This document shows, one piece after another, positions 56,790 through 64,000 of a DNA stretch of 64,000 nucleotides. The notes under the pieces were generated by a model. That model was given only the letters and a program-made list of their open reading frames with translations, had not been told where the DNA came from and ran no database searches. The position numbers were made by a program, and so were the translations under genes. Where the stretch lies: assembly GCF_012272815.1 (NCBI RefSeq), contig NZ_JAAWWL010000002.1:774280-838279 (forward strand), read 5' to 3'. Origin of the DNA: Croceivirga thetidis. Lineage in GTDB: Bacteria; Bacteroidota; Bacteroidia; Flavobacteriales; Flavobacteriaceae. Each line of letters begins with the position of its first letter. Position 1 is the stretch's first letter.

Positions 56790-57752
56790 ATGCTCAAAGC
56801 AGGTGTTTTAGGCGCCGGTCATCTTGGTAAAATTCATCTTAGATTACTCGAACAATCAGATAAATATGAGCTTGTTGGATTCCATGACCCCGACCAAATT
56901 TTAGCAAAAAATGTGGGAGATGAATTCGGGTATACCTCATTTGACAATATCAATGACTTAATTGAAAAGACGGATGTCATTGATATCGTGACCCCTACCC
57001 TATCACATTTTGATGTTGCGAAAAAGGCGATTGAAAAAGGTAAGCACATTTTCATTGAAAAACCCATAACAAAGACTTTAGATGAAGCCGAAGAACTAAT
57101 TCGACTTAAAAACAAGCATAATATCAAAGGACAAGTAGGGCATGTGGAGCGTTTCAATCCAGCATTTATAGCGGTCAAGAATAACATAAAGAATCCAATG
57201 TTCATTGAGACACATCGCTTAGCTGAATTCAACCCAAGAGGTACTGACGTCCCTGTGGTTTTGGATTTGATGATACATGATATTGATGTAATACTGAGTG
57301 TAGTCAATTCAAATGTGAAAAGCATCAATGCCAGCGGTGTCTCGGTAATCAGTAAGTCGCCCGATATAGCAAATGCCAGATTGGAGTTTGAAAATGGATG
57401 TGTAGCGAATTTGACGGCGAGCCGTATTTCATTGAAGAATATGAGAAAGTCAAGATTCTTTCAGCAGGATGCATATATCGCGGTCGATTTTTTAGAAAAA
57501 GCAGTGGAGGTTGTTCGTATGAAAGATGCGCCTAAACAACCAGGGGATTTTGACATGATTTTGCAAAATGCAGAAGGGGAAAAAAAGCAGATTTATTTTG
57601 AAAATCCTGAAATAAATCCCAACAATGCCATTTTAGACGAGCTCGAGACCTTTGCTGACGCTATTGTAAATCAAACAGAACCTATTGTTAGTTTAGAACA
57701 AGGAACAGAGGCATTGCGTGTAGCTTTAAAAATAATTGAAGATTTTAACTAA
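56790..57752 (+). CDS. Gfo/Idh/MocA-family oxidoreductase
   Basis: 320 residues from the ATG at 56790; the Rossmann motif GVLGAGHLGKIH follows at once, so earlier starts are unlikely. EKPITKTLDEAEEL is the family's conserved EKP motif. The C-terminal Gfo/Idh domain is short. The substrate is unknown; sugar or imine reductases are typical. First gene of an eight-gene operon: the next ATG is one base after its stop. Confidence 0.9.
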   Translation: MLKAGVLGAGHLGKIHLRLLEQSDKYELVGFHDPDQILAKNVGDEFGYTSFDNINDLIEKTDVIDIVTPTLSHFDVAKKAIEKGKHIFIEKPITKTLDEAEELIRLKNKHNIKGQVGHVERFNPAFIAVKNNIKNPMFIETHRLAEFNPRGTDVPVVLDLMIHDIDVILSVVNSNVKSINASGVSVISKSPDIANARLEFENGCVANLTASRISLKNMRKSRFFQQDAYIAVDFLEKAVEVVRMKDAPKQPGDFDMILQNAEGEKKQIYFENPEINPNNAILDELETFADAIVNQTEPIVSLEQGTEALRVALKIIEDFN

Positions 57753-57753
57753 A

Positions 57754-58641
57754 ATGAAATATATTGCTGTAATTGGTGCGGGAACAATGGGTAATGGAAT
57801 TGCCCATGTCTTTGCGCAAAATGGTTTTAAGGTTAATTTGATTGATATTTCTGAAGAAGCCTTGAATAAAGGCTTGGCGACCATTACAAAAAACTTGGAT
57901 AGAATGCTTTCAAGGGAAAAGATTACAGTTTCCGACAAGGAAAACACCTTGAATAACCTAACTACTTTCCATAAAATTGAAAATGGAGTAAAAGACGTTG
58001 AATTGGTGGTTGAAGCGGCAACAGAGAATATCGCCTTAAAACTTAAAATTTTCAAAGAACTAGATGAAATATGCCCAAGTGATACAATACTTGCAACTAA
58101 TACCTCTTCAATTTCCATAACTCAAATAGCAGCACAAACCAATCGCGCAGAAAAAGTGATTGGCATGCATTTTATGAATCCGGTTCCAATCATGAAACTA
58201 GTTGAAATCATTAGGGGCTACAATACCTCTGAAGAAGTTACTCGAACAATTATGGATCTTTCAAGGCAATTGGGAAAAGTGCCAACAGAGGTAAATGATT
58301 ACCCAGGATTCATCGCCAATAGGATATTAATGCCCATGATTAATGAAGCTATTGAGAGTTTGTTCAATGGCGTGGCCGGAGTTGAAGAAATAGATACAGT
58401 AATGAAATTGGGAATGGCCCATCCAATGGGACCGTTACAGCTTGCAGATTTTATTGGCTTAGATGTATGTTTATCAATTTTGAACGTTATGCATGACGGC
58501 TTTAAAAATCCGAAATATGCTCCTTGCCCATTATTGGTGAATATGGTTACAGCAAGAAAACTAGGGGTTAAATCTGGGGAAGGCTTTTATGATTATTCAG
58601 AAAGCCGAAAAGCTGAAAAGGTAGCTTCACAATTTTCTTAA
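57754..58641 (+). CDS. 3-hydroxybutyryl-CoA dehydrogenase
   Basis: 295 residues from the ATG at 57754. NAD-binding loop GAGTMGNGIAHVFA at the start, the HCDH signature HFMNPVPIMKLVEIIRG, and the C-terminal domain with PGFIANRILMPMINEA and GMAHPMGPLQLADFIGLD. It oxidises 3-hydroxyacyl-CoA, or runs in reverse, in butanoate metabolism or beta-oxidation. It is not fused to an enoyl-CoA hydratase. The next ATG is one base after its stop. Second gene of the operon. Confidence 0.94.
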   Translation: MKYIAVIGAGTMGNGIAHVFAQNGFKVNLIDISEEALNKGLATITKNLDRMLSREKITVSDKENTLNNLTTFHKIENGVKDVELVVEAATENIALKLKIFKELDEICPSDTILATNTSSISITQIAAQTNRAEKVIGMHFMNPVPIMKLVEIIRGYNTSEEVTRTIMDLSRQLGKVPTEVNDYPGFIANRILMPMINEAIESLFNGVAGVEEIDTVMKLGMAHPMGPLQLADFIGLDVCLSILNVMHDGFKNPKYAPCPLLVNMVTARKLGVKSGEGFYDYSESRKAEKVASQFS

Positions 58642-58642
58642 A

Positions 58643-59872
58643 ATGGCTAGTATTAAGCCCTTTAAGGCTATTCGGCCTGCACCAGACAAAGTTTCTTTCG
58701 TAGCTTCAAGGTCCTATGAAGAGTATGATAAAAAGGAATTAAAGGCTGTTTTGGCGTACAATCCCTACTCCTTTTTACATATAATCAATCCTGGGTTTAA
58801 GTATCACCGAAATTCCAGTGGTGAGGAACGTTTTAAGTTGGTGCGAAACAGGTACCTGGAATTTTTAGAAGAATCAACACTTATCCGAGATTTAGAGCCT
58901 TGTTTTTACCTGTATCAAATAAGTAAGAATGATTTTAGCAGTCTAGGCCTATTCTGTATAACCAGTATCGAAGATTATAGAAAGAATATCATTAAGAAAC
59001 ATGAGGATACCATTGAGAAAAGAGTCTCCCTTTTTAAGGATTATTTGAATACAGTAGGATTTAATGCCGAACCAGTGCTCATGACTTATGAAGATAAGAC
59101 TGCAATCAGACAGGTCTTAAATAGAGAAATTAAGCACACTCCTGCTTATGATTTTACCACAACTGACGGATTTAAACATACCATGTGGAAAGTTTCCAGC
59201 ATCGAAAGTATTCAGAAATTAGAGATGGCCTTCGACGAAATTCAAGAGTTGTATATTGCCGACGGGCATCATAGAAGCGCTTCAAGCGAATTATTACTAA
59301 AAGAACTGGAACATCAAAAAAGCGGTAATTCAAATTCTAAACAATATTTTTTGAGCTACCTGATTCCTGAATCAGAGATAAAAATATCTGGTTTCAACCG
59401 TATGCTCTCTGACCTAAATGGCCTTACAAAACAAGAATTTTTGGTTCGCCTAGATGAGTTCTTTCTTATTGAGCATAAAAAGTATATGGGTGTACTTCCG
59501 AAATCAAAGCATCAATTCACGATGTATTTGGAGGATGAGTTCTATATACTCCAACTCAGAAAAAACATCATTCAGTTCGAAGATGCACTCAGTCGACTTG
59601 ACACCTACATTCTTTATAAAACCATATTGAAGCCAATTTTAGGTATTGAGGATCTAACTCGGGATAAACGAATTTCATATAGTCAAGGAAAAGCAGATTT
59701 ATTGGAACTAAAAGAATCAATCGATAACGGCCCATATAAAGTTGGGTTCAGCACTGCTCCAATTTCAATTGAAGAGATAAAAGCAATTGCAGATGAAGGT
59801 CTTGTAATGCCGCCAAAAAGCACCTATATCGAACCAAAGCTTAGAAGTGGCCTAACCATTTATGAAATTTGA
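58643..59872 (+). CDS. DUF1015-family protein
   Basis: 409 residues, cytoplasmic. The start MASIKPFKAIRP is the family hallmark, followed by SRSYEEYD and a central LYIADGHHRSASSE. The histidine pair in ADGHHR looks like an active or metal site, and the C-terminal part is alpha/beta. The family is widespread in bacteria, sometimes called YloC/SerC-neighbour proteins, but its function is not firmly established. Third gene of the operon, 6 bases before yggS. Confidence 0.88.
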   Translation: MASIKPFKAIRPAPDKVSFVASRSYEEYDKKELKAVLAYNPYSFLHIINPGFKYHRNSSGEERFKLVRNRYLEFLEESTLIRDLEPCFYLYQISKNDFSSLGLFCITSIEDYRKNIIKKHEDTIEKRVSLFKDYLNTVGFNAEPVLMTYEDKTAIRQVLNREIKHTPAYDFTTTDGFKHTMWKVSSIESIQKLEMAFDEIQELYIADGHHRSASSELLLKELEHQKSGNSNSKQYFLSYLIPESEIKISGFNRMLSDLNGLTKQEFLVRLDEFFLIEHKKYMGVLPKSKHQFTMYLEDEFYILQLRKNIIQFEDALSRLDTYILYKTILKPILGIEDLTRDKRISYSQGKADLLELKESIDNGPYKVGFSTAPISIEEIKAIADEGLVMPPKSTYIEPKLRSGLTIYEI

Positions 59873-59878
59873 TAACGT

Positions 59879-60538
59879 ATGTCAATCCAGGAAAATCTCC
59901 GCTCAATAAAATCCTCCTTAGCGAAGGAAGTCACATTAGTGGCCGTTTCAAAGACCAAACCTATTGATGATATCATGGAAGCCTATAATGCAGGGCAACG
60001 CATATTTGGTGAAAACAAGGTGCAAGAAATGGTAAAGAAATGGGAGCAATTACCCAAAGATATTCAATGGCATATGATTGGACATTTACAACGGAATAAG
60101 GTCAAGTATATGGCTGAATTTGTTGATTTAGTTCACGGTGTTGACAGTTTAAGATTACTTAAAGAAATTAATAAGAATGGTGCGAAACATAACAGAAAAA
60201 TAGGTTGCTTACTACAAATGCACATTGCAGAGGAGGACACAAAATTTGGTTTAGATCAAGAAGAATTAAACGACTTAATTGCGTCAGACGAATTCCAAGC
60301 CATGCAGTATATAGAAATTAGAGGGTTGATGGGCATGGCAACTTTTACAAATAATACCGATCAAATTCGTAAAGAATTTAAATTTCTAAAATTGTGTTTT
60401 GAAGACCTAAGTAAAAAATTGCCTCAAATTTCAATTCTCTCGATGGGTATGAGTGGAGATTATCAACTGGCCATGGAAGAAGGAAGCACTATGGTGCGTA
60501 TTGGAAGTAGTATCTTTGGGGCGAGAAATTACCAATGA
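59879..60538 (+). CDS. YggS/PLPBP family PLP-homeostasis protein
   Basis: 219 residues, alanine-racemase-like barrel without an enzymatic domain. The PLP lysine is in LVAVSKTKP, followed by FGENKVQEM, QWHMIGHLQRNK, and the phosphate-binding LSMGMSGDYQLAMEEGSTMVRIGSSIFG region (position about 185-215). These proteins hold free PLP and balance amino-acid pools. Fourth gene of the operon. Confidence 0.95.
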   Translation: MSIQENLRSIKSSLAKEVTLVAVSKTKPIDDIMEAYNAGQRIFGENKVQEMVKKWEQLPKDIQWHMIGHLQRNKVKYMAEFVDLVHGVDSLRLLKEINKNGAKHNRKIGCLLQMHIAEEDTKFGLDQEELNDLIASDEFQAMQYIEIRGLMGMATFTNNTDQIRKEFKFLKLCFEDLSKKLPQISILSMGMSGDYQLAMEEGSTMVRIGSSIFGARNYQ

Positions 60539-60557
60539 TTGTCACAAATTTATTAAG

Positions 60558-61844
60558 GTGTACGCAGTTTTAGACATTGAAAGTACAGGAGGTAAATACA
60601 ATGAAGAAGGAATCATGGAAATTGCCATACACCGCTTCGATGGACACTCTGTAACGGACAAATTCATTAGCCTTATAAATCCTGAGCGTGAAATTCAGCC
60701 ATTTGTTTCAAAATTGACTGGAATAAACAACAAGATGCTCAGAACGGCTCCCAAATTCCATGAAGTCGCTAAAAGAATAATAGAGATTACAGAAGATGTA
60801 ACTTTAGTTGCCCATAACGCCCAGTTTGATTATCGCATTCTAAGGACTGAATTTAGACGCCTTGGTTATGACTACCAGCGTAAAACGTTGTGTACGGTTG
60901 ATTTATCCAAACAATTAATGCCTGATGCAGAATCTCATAGTTTAGGAAAATTAGTGCGTTCATTGGGCATTCCAGTTAGCGACCGGCATCGTGCAAATGG
61001 AGATGCCATAGCCACATTAAAGTTGTTTAAATTGCTTTTAACCAAAGACTCAGATAAAAAAATAATTAAAGAGGTTATAAGGGCAGAGACCTTGGGGGAA
61101 CTTTCACAGGTACAACTAGATATCGTTGAAAGCTTGCCAAGTGAAACCGGGGTTTATTATATGCATGATAAGAGAGGTGAGATTATTTTTATTGGCAAAA
61201 CCAAGAACGTTAAAAAAAGGGTCAATCAACATTTTACCAACGTTGGTGATTTGGCAAGAAAACTTCAAAAAGAAACGAAAAAAGTAACGTTTGAAAAGAC
61301 CGGTAGTGAATTGATTGCATTACTGAAAGAACAACATGAGATTAAAAAAAATAAACCTCAATACAACAAATCAGGTTCGAAGGGCTTTACCTATGGTATC
61401 TATAAAAAAACCGATGAGCATGGAAAGTATCTCCTAAAATCTGAACCTAAAAATGGCCAATCTGAGCGTCTCAGCAGTTTCACTAGTCTCAAGTCCAGTA
61501 GGGATTTTTTGCGAAAATTAACTTCAGAGTATGATTTGGAGCAAGAAGAATCCGTAGAGCTTCATAATCAAAAAATCCTCTCCCTTTTCGAAAAATACAG
61601 TATCAATAATCGGAATTTAATACTCTTGGATAGAGGTCGTGAATTAGGAGAACAAAGTGCCATCTTAATAAAGCATGGGCAAGTTAAGGGCTATGCCTTT
61701 ACAGAATTAAATCATCAAGTGAATAGCCCTGAAGTACTTCATAAAATTGCGACACCAATAGAGGATTCAGATGAAAGCACTTATATTGTAGAATCTTTTT
61801 TAAGAAAACAGAATCGATTGAAAATGATTCAAGACACGAATTAA
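60558..61844 (+). CDS. DnaQ-like exonuclease fused to a GIY-YIG nuclease
   Basis: 428 residues. The start is a GTG at 60558, the first start codon before the exonuclease strand YAVLDIESTGG. Exonuclease domain about 1-170 is DEDDh type (D6, E8, then AHNAQFDYR and HRANGDA). The GIY-YIG domain is at about 198-270 (GVYYMHDKRGEIIFIGKTK). The C-terminal part is helical. The exonuclease-plus-UvrC-like domain combination suggests DNA repair. It begins 19 bases after yggS and is followed by a K+ channel gene after 5 bases. Confidence 0.88.
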   Translation: MYAVLDIESTGGKYNEEGIMEIAIHRFDGHSVTDKFISLINPEREIQPFVSKLTGINNKMLRTAPKFHEVAKRIIEITEDVTLVAHNAQFDYRILRTEFRRLGYDYQRKTLCTVDLSKQLMPDAESHSLGKLVRSLGIPVSDRHRANGDAIATLKLFKLLLTKDSDKKIIKEVIRAETLGELSQVQLDIVESLPSETGVYYMHDKRGEIIFIGKTKNVKKRVNQHFTNVGDLARKLQKETKKVTFEKTGSELIALLKEQHEIKKNKPQYNKSGSKGFTYGIYKKTDEHGKYLLKSEPKNGQSERLSSFTSLKSSRDFLRKLTSEYDLEQEESVELHNQKILSLFEKYSINNRNLILLDRGRELGEQSAILIKHGQVKGYAFTELNHQVNSPEVLHKIATPIEDSDESTYIVESFLRKQNRLKMIQDTN

Positions 61845-61849
61845 CAAAG

Positions 61850-62698
61850 TTGAAAAAAGACGAATCAAATAGAGGCTGGAAACATCGTCTTCATGAGATA
61901 ATTTATGAAGCAGATACTCCAGCAGGTAAATTCTTTGACATCTTACTTTTTATCCTAATTCTTGTCAGCGTGGTTCTGGTCATGCTTGAAAGCGTTAAGG
62001 AAATAGACATCAAGTATCACAACATACTTCTTGTCTGCGAATGGATTGTCACTATTTTTTTTACCATTGAGTACATAGCGAGGATTATAGCCGTCAAGAA
62101 ACCTTGGAAATACATTTTCAGTTTTTATGGAGTTATTGACTTTTTGTCTACCATACCATTATATGTTTCTTATTTGTTCGCTGGTTCACAAGTTCTACTT
62201 GCATTTAGAGCTTTTCGCCTTTTAAGAATTTTCAGGATTTTAAAATTGGTCAAATATATTGGGGAAGCTTCGCAATTAAGGGCTGCATTAATTGCCAGTC
62301 GAACTAAAATTGCCGTATTCATTTATGTGGTGTTGATATTGTCAGTTATCATGGGAACAATTATGTACTTAATTGAAAGCGATGAGGCTGGTTTTACAAG
62401 TATTCCACGTAGTATCTATTGGACTATTGTGACCTTGACCACTGTTGGTTACGGAGATATAGCACCTCAGACAAATCTTGGACAATTTATTGCTACGGTA
62501 ATCATGATATTGGGTTATGGAATAATTGCCGTACCCACTGGAATTGTTACTGTAGAATTCTCCAGAGCAGGTAAAGACCAATTAAACAAACGTACGCCAG
62601 GATTTGTTCACACAAATACACAAGCGTGCCCGAGTTGTGCTAGCGAAGGCCATAGGGACGACGCAACACATTGTTACAGTTGTGGTGATGCCCTCTAA
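61850..62698 (+). CDS. Voltage-gated potassium channel with zinc-ribbon tail
   Basis: 282 residues, TTG start at 61850. Six membrane helices: the S4 voltage sensor has regularly spaced arginines (RAFRLLRIFRILKLVKY) and the selectivity filter is TTVGYGD at about 197. At the C-terminus C260-x2-C263 and C275-x2-C278 form a probable zinc ribbon, unusual for this family in my reading. It likely sits in the inner membrane and passes K+. It overlaps the start of miaA by 11 bases. Confidence 0.93.
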   Translation: MKKDESNRGWKHRLHEIIYEADTPAGKFFDILLFILILVSVVLVMLESVKEIDIKYHNILLVCEWIVTIFFTIEYIARIIAVKKPWKYIFSFYGVIDFLSTIPLYVSYLFAGSQVLLAFRAFRLLRIFRILKLVKYIGEASQLRAALIASRTKIAVFIYVVLILSVIMGTIMYLIESDEAGFTSIPRSIYWTIVTLTTVGYGDIAPQTNLGQFIATVIMILGYGIIAVPTGIVTVEFSRAGKDQLNKRTPGFVHTNTQACPSCASEGHRDDATHCYSCGDAL

Positions 62699-63608
62699 AA
62701 AAAAGCGGTTAATCGCAATAGTAGGGCCAACAGCTATTGGCAAAACCGCCCTGGCCATTAAATTGGCCGAGCATTATCAAACTGAAATCATATCGGCGGA
62801 TTCCAGACAATTTTTTAAGGAAATGAAAATAGGAACCGCTGTTCCTTCTGAAAGTGAATTGGCCTCAGTCAAACACCATTTCATACAACATAAGAGTATA
62901 AATGAAAGCTACTCTGTAGGTGATTTTGAAAGGGAGGCCCTTAGTTTATTGAAAAAGCTGTTTTCGAAATTTGACAATGTTATAATGGTTGGCGGAAGCG
63001 GGCTTTATGTAGATGCAGTTACCAATGGCCTTGATAAATTTCCCGAAGTTCCTGATGCTGTTCGTCTTGAATTAATAAAAAAACTGGATTCGGAGGGCTT
63101 AGAAAGTCTTCAGAACGAATTAGCTAAAAAAGACCCAGAATACTATCAAAGAGTTGATTTGGAAAATCCACATCGATTAATTCGAGCTTTAGAGGTCTGC
63201 GTAGCATCTGGCCAACCTTACTCTTCTTTTTTAAATCAAAATAAGGTGCCTCGAAATTTTGAAACGATTTATATAGGAATCACAGCTGAAAGGGAAATTA
63301 TCTATGATCGTATTAATCAACGCGTAGATCAAATGATTAAAAACGGTTTGGTCGAAGAGGTTAAAAAACTGTATCCCTACAAAAAACTCAATGCCTTACA
63401 GACCGTTGGTTACAAAGAACTATTTCAATTTTTTGATGGAAGGGTAACACAGCAAGGAGCAGTGAAAGAAATCAAAAAAAACACACGCAGATTCGCTAAA
63501 CGGCAATTGACCTGGTATAGAAAAAAAGATGATATGCTTTGGGTTGATTTTCAAGAATCGTTTGTATCGGTTCATAATAAATTACAATCAAAAATCGAGC
63601 ATGGATAA
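62688..63608 (+). CDS. miaA: tRNA dimethylallyltransferase
   Basis: Adds a dimethylallyl group to A37 of tRNAs that read UNN codons, which include tRNA-Ser(UGA) found in this window. 306 residues from the ATG at 62688, inside the end of the channel gene. P-loop VGPTAIGKTALAI, ISADSRQFFKEMKIGTA with the catalytic Asp, VGGSGLYVDAV and the tRNA-binding LQTVGYKELFQF. It overlaps the next gene by 8 bases. Confidence 0.97.
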   Translation: MPSKKKRLIAIVGPTAIGKTALAIKLAEHYQTEIISADSRQFFKEMKIGTAVPSESELASVKHHFIQHKSINESYSVGDFEREALSLLKKLFSKFDNVIMVGGSGLYVDAVTNGLDKFPEVPDAVRLELIKKLDSEGLESLQNELAKKDPEYYQRVDLENPHRLIRALEVCVASGQPYSSFLNQNKVPRNFETIYIGITAEREIIYDRINQRVDQMIKNGLVEEVKKLYPYKKLNALQTVGYKELFQFFDGRVTQQGAVKEIKKNTRRFAKRQLTWYRKKDDMLWVDFQESFVSVHNKLQSKIEHG

Positions 63609-64000
63609 AACTATTTTTTACATCATGGGTGTTTCAGGTTGTGGAAAAAGTACAATCGGCAAACTACTGGCCGCTGAATTGGAATTACCTTTTTTTGACG
63701 GAGATGATTATCACCCTCAGGAAAACATTAAAAAGATGCAATCTGGCCAAGCTTTGGATGATAATGACCGAAATGGCTGGTTGAAACGTTTGAATACCTT
63801 GGCATCGGAACACCATAAAAAAGGCGCTGTTATAGCATGTTCAGCACTTAAGGAAAGATATCGAACAATTCTTTCCCATGAATTAAAAGAAAAGGTTTCA
63901 TTCATATTTCTCAACGGTACATTTGATGAAATCCATTCGCGGTTAAAAAATCGAAAAGGTCATTTTATGCCAACTGCTTTGTTGCAATCACAGTTTGAAA
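63601..64000 (+). CDS. gntK: Gluconokinase (3' end outside window)
   Basis: ATG at 63601 overlapping miaA by 8 bases; the frame stays open to the window edge, 133 residues seen. P-loop MGVSGCGKSTIG, then FFDGDDYHPQENIKKMQSG and DNDRNGWL, the GntK-type signature that binds gluconate. ACSALKERYR follows. It phosphorylates gluconate for entry into the pentose phosphate or Entner-Doudoroff routes. Last visible gene of the operon starting at 56790. Confidence 0.93.
   Translation, partial: MDKTIFYIMGVSGCGKSTIGKLLAAELELPFFDGDDYHPQENIKKMQSGQALDDNDRNGWLKRLNTLASEHHKKGAVIACSALKERYRTILSHELKEKVSFIFLNGTFDEIHSRLKNRKGHFMPTALLQSQFE

Overview
The window is AT-rich chromosomal DNA from a member of the Bacteroidota, most likely a Flavobacteriaceae species. 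Four things point there: promoters of the TTTG-N19-TAnnTTTG type, weak or absent Shine-Dalgarno sequences, a PorP/SprF-type IX secretion protein, and many small lipoproteins and TPR/LuxR-type membrane regulators typical of the group. I see no insertion sequence, prophage, CRISPR array or rRNA. There are about 58 protein genes, one tRNA-Ser(UGA) and one SRP (4.5S) RNA.

Layout. 1-4.9 kb: two tandem paralogous TPR/LuxR-type membrane regulators, the first cut by the window edge, followed by a regulated surface lipoprotein with a lectin-like middle and an aerolysin-like C-terminal part. 4.9-15.5 kb: housekeeping and metabolic genes (ggt, tRNA-Ser, rpiA, a HAD phosphatase, a DUF2652 protein, an AlkC/AlkD-like repeat protein, dnaK, L-serine dehydratase). 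15.5-25.8 kb: a Tat-exported NAD-binding protein with a GNAT enzyme, an exported MsrB, a NIPSNAP protein, and the panB-rluA-cyclase-DUF4252 cluster. 25.9-37.9 kb: leuA with a small ORF behind it, a TlpA-like lipoprotein, pheT, a fasciclin protein, an ABC-F ATPase, transaldolase and an SDR. 38-46 kb: SRP RNA, a three-gene glutamine cyclotransferase operon, then a signalling cluster. That cluster holds a LytTR regulator with a degenerate receiver, a 57-residue repeat-bearing lipoprotein, a TPR histidine kinase and its response regulator. 46-56.7 kb: glyA, lipoproteins, YtxJ, clpB, a TetR regulator, a PorP-SPOR fusion, smpB and pcm. 56.8-64 kb: one tightly packed operon of eight genes (Gfo/Idh, 3-hydroxyacyl-CoA dehydrogenase, DUF1015, YggS, exonuclease/GIY-YIG fusion, voltage-gated K+ channel, miaA, gluconokinase) that runs off the window.

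Most of the window is ordinary core genome. The parts most worth attention are the regulator/repeat/aerolysin-like lipoprotein unit at 1-4.8 kb and the LytTR/mini-lipoprotein/kinase/regulator cluster at 41.2-45.2 kb. Next come a shared TG(G/A)CAC-N5-TTG promoter element at dnaK, clpB and a lipoprotein gene, and a class III cyclase homolog with altered catalytic positions. All functional calls rest on motif recognition by eye; no database search was run.
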